Shown: positions 1 to 12,400 of the stretch, one piece after another
Layout of the letters: each line of letters starts with the position of its first letter
Position numbering within the stretch: position 1 is the stretch's first letter
DNA from: Welwitschia mirabilis
Lineage: Eukaryota; Gnetophyta; Gnetopsida; Welwitschiales
DNA length: 64,000 bases
Assembly: GCA_051453625.1 (NCBI GenBank)
Contig: JBOZIK010000001.1
Coordinates: 122,277,068-122,341,067 of the forward strand
Direction of reading: 5' to 3'
Position numbers and translations under genes: made by a program
Notes under the pieces: generated by a model
The model's input: only the letters and a program-made list of their open reading frames with translations
Database searches by the model: none
What the model was told of the DNA's origin: nothing

Positions 1-1160
1 GAGAATTGACTACTATTTATTTAATTCATTAAAAACATTAAAAGTATGTAACAAGCTACACTTGAAATTAAGAAACTAAATTAAAGAATAAAATCATTTT
101 ATGAAATAGAGAAAAGCTATAATACATCATCAAAAAACATCAAGCCATAATTGAAATGTCATGTTAGTCTTAAGAGCTAGTCCATCCTAAGGGAATGATC
201 TAGAAGAAAGAAAGAATTAGCCTCAAAATAAAGTACAATGAAATAATAACAGCCTTCTTTGATTTGGAATTCTCTACAAAGTAAAGCACTAGACTTTTTA
301 AAGTGAAAATTATTGTTAGAGTTCTTGGAGTTCCATATTTTAGTGTTTTTGGGGTGGTTGAGATTTTGCCTTTTAGTGTCTAGCGGGATGATTAGGATTT
401 TATCTCTTAGTGTTTTTCTTTTTTTAATGGAATATTTAAATGTTATAACTAACATGGTTCAAAGATAGAAAGAACATATATTATTATGATGAGTTCAATC
501 CATGGGTTTCGAAGCAGAATTCCTCCACCAAGTGGGACAACTACCACATGTCATTGGCACTGCTGATGTTTTGTGCAAAATTGGATCCATCTTCTAACAA
601 GTGTTGCTATTTCTTTGACCACCATTATGTACATTTTACTTTTTAGAAAATAATTTTATTCTTCTATCATAATTTTTATTATGCTTTATTTTCTCTAAAA
701 AGTTCCTAGTTCCTTTTTTTCCCCCACTTCTAATTTTTTCAAGAGATTCCTTACTAGTTTGATCATCAAAGAATAAGGGTTGTTTAGCCATCTTTTCTAT
801 CTTAGTGTTATAATTCTGAAAGTTGGCAAAAGCAATTTTATTACAAAATATTATATATCTTACAATACCCAGTGCCCCATGAAAAGAATTAATTTGAATT
901 CTCTTTCAATTCAAACTTTTTTCAATGCTCTTTTTGTTCTAAAGATTTACAAGTTTTTTTATTTTATTATATTGCAATATTTACCCATTCCAGAAATCTA
1001 ATAAACTAAGATGAATTTTTTGCAAAGTTAAAATAGAATTAATGAGAACTTTTTATCTTCTCAAAACGTAATTGAGAAAAATAATAGTACACTAAGAAAT
1101 TACAACTATTTTTCAATTAATTAAAGTTTATCTTTTTGCATTCACATTAGATGGAACTAT
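1..1160. other. AT-rich intergenic sequence, nothing recognised
   Basis: Short open frames here have no recognisable domain, and composition is uniformly AT-rich. No LTR ends, coding similarity or RNA gene were seen up to the target duplication of the next element. Confidence 0.5.
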
Positions 1161-1165
1161 ATACT

Positions 1166-2373
1166 TGTTGTGAGCCAAATTGGCCATATTTAACATCATG
1201 TTTAAAGTGTGTTTTTAGGCCCTTTGTAGGTTTAATGTTCAAATTAACCACTTGATGTCAAGGAACAAAGATAAAGAATTAAGAATAATTTGGATTAAAC
1301 TTAAGTAATTATGAAGCATTCTAAGAAAAGAATGTGGAATGTGGTAGTAACACAAAAGACATGTGACATGTGGTAGTGGCACAAGAGACACGTAGCAGTG
1401 ACACGTGGTAGTGCTATAATGGTAATGTTAAAGACACATTGTAATATCATTGGTTGATAGAGGCAACATGATTTAAAGGCCAAGTTTTGGATGCATCATG
1501 AAAAACTACATGAAATACAAGAAGAAAAAGATTCCACCTAATGCTATAAGATAAGGAATCTTATCCATCCTATTAAATCTACATGAAAAACTCCATGTTA
1601 CCCAAGAAGATGAAGATTCCACCTAACACTACAAGATGAGGAATATTATTCATCTTACTAAGTCTACATGATAAACATTATAATCATCTAATTATAACCA
1701 CCATCTACTACTACAATCCCAAGGCTCTTAAACACATTAACCCTATCCTCTCCTATAAAAGGGCTTTGATCCCTCATTTATTAAGTATTTTTCATGCATC
1801 AATTATTCTTATGATGATTTGAAGTTTAATTAAGTAAGAGATCCATTGATTTGAGGAGAGGATCTAAGCTTGGTATTGGGCTGTGTTTCCTCCATCAAGG
1901 AGAAACTACATTTAAGCTAAGGTAAGAAAATTTTGATTAATAAATATCATTTTGTTCTCTCACTTTTTATCTTCTCTTCTTTTTATTCTATGTTGTTGAT
2001 AATTAAAATGACATTCACTTGTAATTAATATAGATTATAAGGGACAATCTAAGTGATAATAGATTAGGCAACTTGATTAGTAACACTTTAGATTACATTT
2101 CATTCTTATATTACATTTATGCTTGCATTGTTATTCATTTTTTATTCTAAAATTAAAATAGAAAATCATTTTATATCCATTATTAATTAAATAATCTTCC
2201 AAATTTACTTAGAATTCCTCTTTCCAAATTTACTTAGAATTCCTCTCTAGAGTATGACATTTGGATTGATTCCCCATACTAGTGTGTTCTTATCTAAATT
2301 AGATACTAATATTATTGGTTATTATTAAAGATCACTAATTAAATATGAGAACCACATGATTCACATCCTAACA
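1166..2373 (+). repeat. 5' LTR of the short Gypsy-type element
   Basis: It begins TGTTGTGAGCC, ends CTAACA and aligns along its length with 3737-4876. A TATA-box sequence TATAAAA at 1754-1760 is followed by GGGCTTTGATCC and marks the probable U3/R transcription start. Upstream, about 1500-1671 holds two tandem copies of a unit of roughly 85-90 bp containing GATTCCACCTAATGCTATAA-like text. The same duplication is in the other LTR, so it predates insertion. Confidence 0.85.
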
Positions 2374-3736
2374 AGTTAGCACTATTACTAGGAAAAGTTC
2401 AAGGAATTTTGGGAGATTGATTCTTACTACTGAAGTAACTAACTTGGTTTCAAGTTATCTATTTGTGTAGTGTGTACATATAATTTTTTTTTTTTTTTTG
2501 GTTTTCTTGTTTTAGCTTATATTTTTGCTTTCTTAGTTTATCTTGTATTTTTCCCTTTTCTAGTTTCTATTATTTTTCTTTTCTATTGTTGTTTTTTTTT
2601 TCTTTTGTGTAATCCTAGGGTTTCAAAACATTTTTAATCTATACTATGCTTTGGATTATTTGGATGATCATCATACTACAAGAGATATTTGCTAAGAGTA
2701 ATAGAAACTTAGATTCTAGAAATGAGAGAAAAACATTACATGAAATCTTTAAAGAAAGAAGAAGAGAGTTGTCAATGAAAAATGATGTTGAAACTAGGAT
2801 CGAACTCCTTCATTTTTTAAATCTTCCTCTTTTTTATCTTCTTCTTTTAAGCCTTTATGTAGAAATAATGATTATGACTTTTAATATTTTAGAACTCCTA
2901 CTACATTTATAAAAGCATTCTATAATATATTTGACATACCTCAATCCCCTTCCATAGAGGAATATAAAGAAGAAATAGATTTCTCATATCCCCTAAGTTA
3001 TTCTATCTACTAAAGCAACCAAGATGATTTACTTCATGATTCAATAGAATAACTTAATAAAATGCAAAAATCCATCAATGAGAATATGGAAAAAATATAA
3101 GAGGTTACTAACAAGAAGATGGAGAATCTTATATGCATACCTCAATAAACAATGTTAGTAAATCAAAGGTTCTCTTACAATACATTCTCAAGCCTACATC
3201 ACTATGTCTATATCTCATTTATGAATGAGGAGGAAAATAGCAAAATGACTACACATAGTAATAAATTATATTTTAATGATGACCTTTTAGATGATCAATG
3301 TCCAATAGAAGAAAGTAAAAGTGAGGACAATCAAATTTTAACTCATCAACTAAGCAAGAATGATAAGGATAACAATTCAATAGATGATGGTATAGAGATA
3401 TTAGATTATATCTTCAACATCCACTTACTATTGGAAAATCAATGTGAAAAGGAATAATTCATTCTAGAGAAATCTAAATATTTTCTAACCTATGATGAGC
3501 ATAGTAATTACATATCTCTTTATGAGCTTTTTGATGAGTCTAATAACTTAGAGAATGATGATATGCAATAAGATGATGATAAAAACAATGAGAAGAATGA
3601 GGATAAGGAAGGATTTATTAAGGATAGACTTACTACATCTCATAAAGCAACCAAACTTAAGGAGTCCAATTTAACTAAAAGTGTTTCTCCATCTCTCCCA
3701 CTTATGCTTTCAAGTGAAAATTAAAATACCATTCTT
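2374..3736 (+). other. Internal region of the short element, no pol
   Basis: The primer-binding site is followed by pyrimidine-rich runs (about 2490-2640) and then acidic, lysine-rich broken frames (2646-2912 and 3152-3457, up to 101 codons). They could be gag remnants, but I see no zinc knuckle and cannot assign them. No reverse transcriptase or integrase motif was found in any frame. Confidence 0.6.
2376..2392 (+). other. Primer-binding site, decayed tRNA-Asp type
   Basis: The text TTAGCACTATTACTAGG starts two bases after the LTR end. The usual plant Athila/Tat site is TTGGCGCCGTTGCCGGG. Every difference is a C-to-T or G-to-A transition, as expected from deamination on either strand. Confidence 0.75.
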
Positions 3737-4876
3737 TGAATACGGCCAAATTCGTCATATTTAACATCATGTTTGGAGTATGTTTTCAAGCTGTTTTTAT
3801 AAGTATAATTTTCCAATTAACAACTCTTAGTAGGACCAAAGATAAAGAATTAAGAATAATTTATATCAAACCTAAGTAATTATGGAGAATTTGAGAAAAA
3901 CAAATGGCATGTGGAAGTGGAATAGGAGATACATGGTAGTAACATGTGATAGTAACATGTGATAACATTGAAGACACATGGCAATAGCATTGGTTAGAAG
4001 AAGATTAGGATTTAAAGGCCAATTATTGGATGCATCATGATAAACTTCATCTAATACAAGAATTTAAAGATTCCACCCGATGCTATAAGATGAGGAATCT
4101 TATTCATCATACCAAGGCTACATGAGAAAATCCATCTAATACTAAAAGACAATATTTTACCTAATGCTATAATGTAAGTAATCTTATCCCTCCTACTAAG
4201 GATACATGATAAACATTGTAATTGCCTAATTATAACTGCCATGTACCACTACAAGTGAAAGGATTCTAACAACCTCAGCCTTACCCTTTACTATAAAAAG
4301 GCCTTAAGCCCTCATTCGTAAGTGTCTTTTATGAATTAATTATTATTTTGATAATTTGGAATTCAATTGAGAAATAAATCCATCAAGCTTAGAGAGGAGA
4401 TTACTTGGGTGTTGGGCTATGTTTCCTCCATTAAGGGGTAACTACTTTTAAGCTAATGTAAGAATATTTTGATTAATAAAGATCATTTTCTTCTATCACT
4501 TTTCCTCTTATCTTCTTTATCGTCTATGTTTATTATAATTAAAGTGGCATTTAAATTATAATTAATGTAAATTATAAGGGTCAATCTTAATAATAATAGG
4601 TTGGTTAACTTGGTTAGTAAACTATATTTAAAATTGCATTTCATTTAGAATTGTATCCTCATTTATTTTTCATTTTGAAATTATAATAGATATTAATTTT
4701 ATTTCCATTCTTAATGAAGAAACTTTTTAAACATACTTAGAATTTCTCTCTACAGTACGACATTCAGGTTAACTCCTTATACTAGTATGTTATTGTGTAA
4801 ATTAGATACTAAGATTGCACATAATTATTGAATGTCATTAATTAAAGATGAGAATCACATGATTCACATTTCAATA
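3737..4876 (+). repeat. 3' LTR of the short Gypsy-type element
   Basis: It begins TGAATACGGCC and ends TTCAATA, where the final CA has become TA. It keeps a TATAAAA box at 4292-4298 and the tandem duplication of the other LTR. The exact ATACT duplication follows at 4877-4881. Confidence 0.85.
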
Positions 4877-4881
4877 ATACT

Positions 4882-7500
4882 ATATTAATTGGGATATATA
4901 GCTACCCAAGAAGGATATAGATAGATTAGATATTACATCTCTTGTGCATCTAACAAGAATTGTACAATTCATATATAAGGGGGTTGAATATGAAATAATT
5001 ATGCATATGTAAGATTCAAAATAGATTCCTTGGATTTTTCTTCACCTCTCCTAATAATGTAGGATATCATGATGAAAATCCATTTTCAAATGAAAAATAA
5101 CTTAAAGTACATAGACATATTATATGTAATAATCACTAACATCCTAGGCTTCTCTATCCATGATTTCGCTTATTTTTCATACAGTATTCAAAACTAAGTA
5201 ACTTTATAAAGTCATGAATAATTTATGATAACATAGGGGGCATCTGTTATACATGTAATAGGAGATGTCATTTCTTAATCTTCTAATAGTGCTTGTGGGT
5301 TTAAAAGTTTAAAAATTCTTTTATCCAAATGAAATTTTTCTACCATAGGATTGCTACAGTTATAACTGCATTCACTGTGGCTTCAGTCACTAGCTTTTTT
5401 ATTATTAGTTTACTTTTAGAATTAGAGTCTAATAGGAAATGTCTTTCTATTATGTTGTTCTTCTTATTATTTGGTTGAAGATTCTGGTATCCAAGGCATA
5501 GAGAAACCATACTAACCTATCATCCCAAAGTTGTTTGATGAAATCCATCCCAAATTTGATGGTTAAAATTTGCTACAGTGATAATAATATGTGAATCATT
5601 TTCTAGTTTTTTTTTTTTTTGAATTCATCTATTCTTAAAAATTATTTTTAACTAGGACTCCAATTCTAATAAAAAAGTATAGAATATATCTAAAGACTTA
5701 GAAATACCATGGGGTAAAGCATAAAGTTTGTTGTGGAATTAAAAAGAGTACAAGACGTACCTTTATTAATAATTAAATTAATGTCTCAACTATGATAAAC
5801 TAATGTAAAATAGTCAAAGTAAATGATAATTTTTACATACTAACACTTAGTAATGTGTTTGGTCATTTACAATGTTTATGATTTTTTATTACATGGATAG
5901 GACATTGATTATTACAAAGTAATAAATGATACTATAATGTTAAAACCATGTTATTAATTCTTCAACCATGTGACTTTTATTATAACTTCATTCAATGATT
6001 TATATTTAAACTCCATGTACATTTACAACTAAATCTTTACATATTTATCCTCATAAAGTTTAATAAATAATGCATTTTAAGGCTATAAATGCTATATTTA
6101 TCATTTAATTATCATTGGATACATTTAGTACTTATAATTTTCAAACGTTCATTAAAAAGAACTAATACTTGAAGTTTTATTTCTAGGTTATACTGAACCA
6201 TCTAACTTTCACACTAGTTGAATTGACCGAAAGAACCAATGTCACCATCTAGAGCACTAGGGATGCTAGCATTTTGGAATAAACAAATTCAATGAAGATG
6301 TGTTAAAATTAAATAAAATATTACTAATCTCATTTTATAGCATAGAAAAAAATTTAATTTAATACCATAGATTTTAGAAGACTAAGGATTAAGGGGCTTA
6401 ATTTTCATGCCCAAGGAAACTCATCAATAACTAATTGTTATTAATCTAAATGTATCAAGTATGTACACATGTAATAAAAAATATAACTCTAAGATATATG
6501 AGAAAATCCTATCTCTAGGATTGATATGTTTAAATTTCATGTCAAGTCTTGTTATTTTTAGATCTAAAATCCATCCTCTCAGATCTAGATTCAACATGAT
6601 TATAATAAAGGTCTATCTCATAATTAGGCTTTAAGCCTCCTTTCTTTCTTTCTAGACAGAAGGGAATGATTTTTTTAATGATACATCTATCTTTTAAAAT
6701 CTAAGTATTTACTTTTTTAGTGAATTATTATTTTTTATATTATTTCAACTATTTGTGAATGTAATTTGATCTATAGATGTACTTGATTTGCCTTGAAAAT
6801 TATTATGAGTCTTAAAGTAGGGTAGTGTATTCTAGTATAAGAAATCCTAGTTATCATTCTCTTTTAAGGACTATAAGGGAATACTAGAGCTTAAGAAGGT
6901 TTAAGATATTTAGGAAAGGGTACAATTACGGTTTAAATAAGAGGTTTTAGAAAAAGTATTAAAATCTTAGATATTCAAAAACTTGTTCACCTAAGAATAG
7001 AACATGATTATTTATAATACAAAATACTAAGAAAGGTCGTCTAAGATTATGATACTATGTTAAGTAAAAAAAGGTTTTATAGATATGAAATAAATTATTT
7101 ACTATAGATTTTAAGTGGCATAAATGTAAATTACTTATAGTTGATTCATCTTTTAATTTAATTTAGGAAATACTAAGATAGTGTGAAAGATGTATAAATA
7201 GTAAGACATCAATCATCTAAAACCTAACATCACATTAAAGAAAACAAACCTAAATGATAAAGGAAAAACAACATTCAAAATATATTATTTCATAATTATT
7301 TATCATAATTATATTAAAGATAGAATAAAATACAAATCCAATCATAAATCAAATTACATTTCTTAATGATGCAAATACTGTAATAAATATAAAGTTAACA
7401 TATAAGTAAATACTTAAACTTGATAAGGTAGATGCCTCATGATACGATGATTTCCTCATATCTAAGAAGGGAAACATGAGGCTTTGGACCTCATAATGAA
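4882..7500. other. AT-rich repeat debris, possible LTR start near 5,245
   Basis: At 5234-5240 a purine run AGGGGG is followed by CATC and TGTTATAC, which looks like a polypurine tract and LTR start of a + strand Gypsy element. No partner LTR was found, so this stays a suggestion. The rest of the stretch shows no coding similarity. Confidence 0.3.
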
Positions 7501-9474
7501 GTAATCCCTTATCATAGCCATGGGGAATATAGATCTAAAATATTAAGTTTAGATCTGAATTTAATACAACATAACATGAAATTTAAGCATATTAACCCTA
7601 GAGGTTAGATTATCTTATATAGTATAAAGTTGGATTGTTAATTACATGGGTATGTACTTGATAATAGGAGTGCATTAAACATAGATCAAATATTTATCAC
7701 TCACTAGTAAAGGCAAATAGTATCCCAAATTTATCACATAGTAATAGGTTACAATAAAAGTACCTTACCAACAGGTCATAATAGAAAGAATATAATATAG
7801 TTATCCATGTATATTACATAGTAATAAAAAAGATTCAAATTCAAAGATTTCCCTAACCTCTGTGATAAGTTGGAGATAATGAAGGATACTTTGCCACATT
7901 TTATAATTTGATAAAAAGATATGCAATAAGGATTTACAAGAAATGATAAGGAATTAAAGCTCAAAAATGATTTCAAATTGATCCTTATTCCATATTCTAG
8001 ACATTCATGTTTTTTTTAATAGTAGTTTCTTAAGTATCTTTAAAATTTCATTATAAATACAACATTTTCCATTAAAAAAAAGGAATCTTAGATTGTTAAT
8101 TTTACTTCAAACATTCATTTAAATTCATCTTATAATTCAGGTTGTTTTATAAAAAGACTTGACTTATATTCATTTATGCTTGAAATGAATATAAGTCAAG
8201 CCTTTTTAATTTGATTCCATAATATGCACTCCATTCAAGGTCTGCTTGTTGAAATGATGGTANNNNNNNNNNNNNNNNNNNNNNNNNNNNNNNNNNNNNN
8301 NNNNNNNNNNNNNNNNNNNNNNNNNNNNNNNNNNNNNNNNNNNNNNNNNNNNNNNNNNNNNNNNNNNNNNNNNNNNNNNNNNNNNNNNNNNNNNNNNNNN
8401 NNNNNNNNNNNNNNNNNNNNNNNNNNNNNNNNNNNNNNNNNNNNNNNNNNNNNNNNNNNNNNNNNNNNNNNNNNNNNNNNNNNNNNNNNNNNNNNNNNNN
8501 NNNNNNNNNNNNNNNNNNNNNNNNNNNNNNNNNNNNNNNNNNNNNNNNNNNNNNNNNNNNNNNNNNNNNNNNNNNNNNNNNNNNNNNNNNNNNNNNNNNN
8601 NNNNNNNNNNNNNNNNNNNNNNNNNNNNNNNNNNNNNNNNNNNNNNNNNNNNNNNNNNNNNNNNNNNNNNNNNNNNNNNNNNNNNNNNNNNNNNNNNNNN
8701 NNNNNNNNNNNNNNNNNNNNNNNNNNNNNNNNNNNNNNNNNNNNNNNNNNNNNNNNNNNNNNNNNNNNNNNNNNNNNNNNNNNNNNNNNNNNNNNNNNNN
8801 NNNNNNNNNNNNNNNNNNNNNNNNNNNNNNNNNNNNNNNNNNNNNNNNNNNNNNNNNNNNNNNNNNNNNNNNNNNNNNNNNNNNNNNNNNNNNNNNNNNN
8901 NNNNNNNNNNNNNNNNNNNNNNNNNNNNNNNNNNNNNNNNNNNNNNNNNNNNNNNNNNNNNNNNNNNNNNNNNNNNNNNNNNNNNNNAATTCAAGAAAAT
9001 CTTATAGGATGTATAAGTCAACTTCACTCTATTCCCATTTATTTATGTACATTTCATATTGACTTCTAATGAATATAACTAGTTTAATACATTATTTGAT
9101 TCATAACATAAGTGATTATAGTTTAGTCTATGAAATGTGATCAATTAATGGTTTTATTATAAAATTAAAAAAACTTGTAGATACTAATACTCTATACTTA
9201 AGCAAATAATTAATAGGATGACAAACTACTGATGTTGTAGAGTTGACATTTTTTAGAAGCATGTGAACATTGAAATTTGTTATATTTTTTGTTTTCTATT
9301 TATAATGACATTTAAATTTAATTTATTTTATTCTAATTAATTAATTAAAAGAATAAATTAGTTAGTTATTATTAACATGAGCCTAGTTTTAGTTATTTCA
9401 AATCCACATCTCATAACTTCTATAAGGTACAATAGACAAGCCATTAATTTGCTTAGCTACTTGCTTACTACTCA
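7500..9474 (+). repeat. 5' LTR of the outer Gypsy element (contains an N gap)
   Basis: Several blocks align in the same order and orientation with 41.4-42.70 kb: about 7800-8130 with 41.6-41.99 kb, about 8990-9095 with 42.21-42.32 kb, and about 9370-9474 with 42.59-42.70 kb. The left edge is approximate. The right edge (ACTACTCA) is fixed by the primer-binding site just after it. Confidence 0.65.
8263..8987. other. Assembly gap, 725 N
   Basis: This gap lies inside the LTR. In the related LTR near 42.12-42.21 kb the corresponding interval is only about 85 bp, so the true missing length may be far shorter than 725 bases unless there is an insertion. Open frames drawn through the N run have no meaning. 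Confidence 0.95.
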
Positions 9475-9479
9475 TACTT

Positions 9480-9496
9480 TTGGGGCTATTTTTGGG
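9480..9496 (+). other. Primer-binding site of the outer Gypsy element
   Basis: TTGGGGCTATTTTTGGG begins a few bases after the LTR end and is followed by AAGCATTGGC. It resembles the Athila/Tat site TTGGCGCCGTTGCCGGG, with most differences being C-to-T or G-to-A. This fixes the element's strand and its 5' LTR end. Confidence 0.65.
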
Positions 9497-9499
9497 AAG

Positions 9500-12400
9500 C
9501 ATTGGCAATTTCAAATCTTGAAATAGGTTGAGTAGATTTCTTTACCTCTAAGTTTTAAATTTGACCTTAAATTTTTCCTTTAAATTTTATTTTAGTAGTT
9601 CTTTTCTTTTCTTTCCAAATTTTATCTTTTTTTTGTTACTTTCTTTTCTTTTATGCTTGTTAATCCTTTAGTATATTTTATTTTAATTTCATTTTTATTT
9701 TGCAAAGTTTTATTCCTTTTATTATTTTTAATATGGTATTTTTAGTTTGTTTCTCATTTTCTCTTGTAATCCATTCTTTCATTCTATATACTTTTAACAT
9801 TTTAGTATTTTACTTTTTCTTAAAATTAAAATTTATAAAATAGTTATTATTTTCTTTATTTTGAGAAGTATAAGACTAATAATATCAAAGAATATCAAAA
9901 TAAGGAACATGCAAATATCATTAAAAATATATTCCATTAAATGTCTAAATCTGTCTAAGTATATCTAGCTTTTTTAAGTCAATTCAAGAAAGTTGTTTTA
10001 TTATCAAAAAAGCTATATATCTTATTGTTCCTAAAATACTTATTTCAATTCCAAATAGAATGAAAAGAAAATCTTCTAGTAAAAGTTATAATATCATAAT
10101 GATAAATTTAATGTTTTCTACATGAATTCTCTTATATTTTAAAAATAGTTATACATGATCAAATGCTAAGAGAAATCTAGTGAATAATCAACACGTAATA
10201 GAGATCGAACATATCACTATTTAATTCACATGAATTCTTAACTTAAAATAAAAAAAAGCAATCAAATCATAATTTTAAAAATAAGTAATCATAGCTAAAG
10301 CTACAAGCCCCTAAAGCCTTTCAAGGCTTTCCACAAATTTTAAAATAGAACTCTAAGCATTAAAATCAATAGAGAAAATTAGTAATAAATACAACCCAAT
10401 GAAAGTATTTGATACATTTAATAGGAAAAATCCAACCATACTATCTAATTCTTTAGTCTTTAAGAAAGAACTAGAACCTCTCTTAACTTTCAATAAAAGG
10501 CCTTATAATACACCTAAGGGTATAGATTATATATTTAACTCTAAAAATAAAAAAAAAAAAGGCGGTCAAGGCAGGGAGCTGGAGAGAAAAAAAATGAACT
10601 AAAGCAAAAAAAAATACTAAGGATTATTTAAAAAAATTCAGTTACAATCTCATTATTTCATCTAAAGAACTTATAGAAACATGAATGAAGAGTTGAATCT
10701 TGTAGTGCATCAATGTTCAATGTGTAAATCCTTCCTCACTAACCTTTAGGACCATCTTATATCTTAGAGATACATGGATTTAAGCTAAGAGAATTTAGTT
10801 GCCAAGACATTCACCAAATACCCAGAAAATCCAGAGACAAACATTAGAAATTTCTAATTTCATATGACAACCACCTATTCTTGAGAAGTTAAATAATGGT
10901 ATGGTAAAGTCCAGAATGCAATGACCTATTAATAGTTTTTTCTAATGGAAAAATTTAGAAGTTGAGATAACTTAAATATCATGGATGTATCAATTACAAA
11001 TGTAGTACTAGTAAGTTTTAACAATGACATTTAGCAATTTTACAAAATGTAGTAGTAATAAATTTAAAACTATAGGAATAAACTTAGTTATACCATAGAA
11101 AATGTTAACATAATAACAAATTTAAAAATCAACAAGCACACCTTTATACCATTTCCAGCTCCAAGTGTAAGTTTACTAACATCCTTAGGTTGAATTTGAT
11201 GGTTAATAATAATTAAAATTTGAATTTTTTATCATCACTCATTATGAATAATACCTCTACTAAACTTAAACACCTTAGTAAAATAAGAATGAATATTTCA
11301 CAAATAATACTTGTACTAATATTAACCTTTAACCTTACCATGATAACTTAATAAAATCCTCATAATAGCTTACACCAATGCCATAATGTAATCCAAAAGT
11401 ATAACTATAACAAATGCCTTTATGACCCTACTTACAACAGATCTAGTTCAAATGTCTCTTATGTAATAAGTTCATTTTGAAATATTTAGAGATTGGAATT
11501 TTATAAATATTATTTGACTGGGATAAAATCTAAAAGATCTTAATTTTTGACATGATCAAATCTATAATGAATTATTAATTTTTTTCTCCTAGACAAGATG
11601 TATAGGTAAGGAATATACAACTATTATTTTCCTTTTATGTAATAGACGTTGATGATCTATGACATCTAATAGAGTTTAAAAACACATTAAGACTCCTTTC
11701 ATATATAATTACAAAGAAAACAAAGAGATTAAATTTAGTACAATGCTAAATAGTAAGGTAAAAATATGGCTATAAACCCTTTAAAGTTTAATTTGATATT
11801 GGGAGGAACTTAATGATGCCCTCAAATGAAAGTTCCTTCTAATAACCAACTATATGACTTAATTAAAAAAATAATGATATTTTAATATATGGATAAAGAT
11901 GAGTGTAATAAATAGTAATTTAAAAAGAAAAATATGTCTTCAAAATTGAGTGGCATGTAGCCCAATAAACCTCTATAATTTATGTCTCTTATTGGATAAC
12001 ATTTTTTCTAGCCTTTTTAAAAAGTAAGTGACATGTAGTCATGAGTAAAAGTTTGTGACATTTGATTATTTAAACTTAAAACATTATGTACAATGGATTA
12101 AAAAAAAGAATGAAACAATTATAAAGGATAGTATTCAAGAATTCGATTCTAATTCATTTATGCACATCAGATGATTTTTAATTAGTTCTTTTTAGCTTAT
12201 ACTATTTATAACGTTTATGAAATTAATAATTCTCATATTTTCTTAAAATAATTTTTGAAATTTTACACTAACATTTTTTACTAACATGATGCATGTCTTC
12301 TCCACATAAATTTTCCAAATCACCAACAAAAGTCAATGATTGATATTTCTATAATTAATAAGAAAGAATATGAACATTTTTATCAACTATGTTAAGATGG

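Larger units (their letters stand above)
1166..4876 (+). mobile_element. Short non-autonomous Gypsy-type LTR retrotransposon
   Basis: Two direct repeats of about 1.2 kb (1166-2373 and 3737-4876) enclose only about 1.36 kb. The 5-bp sequence ATACT lies immediately outside both ends (1161-1165 and 4877-4881) and matches exactly, as retroviral-type integrase leaves. A primer-binding site related to tRNA-Asp follows the left LTR, which suggests the Gypsy Athila/Tat group. No protease, reverse transcriptase or integrase similarity is visible in the internal part. The element must have moved with enzymes from a relative, or it lost its pol by deletion before insertion. The two LTRs are visibly diverged, so the insertion is old. 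Confidence 0.88.

Noticed and set aside
8206-9069. Long open frames on both strands through 8263-8987, and similar ones at 25705-26166, 27833-28846 and 30794-31876
   Set aside because: They are open only because runs of N contain no stop codons. Only the rbcL-matching flank of 27833-28846 has real coding similarity.
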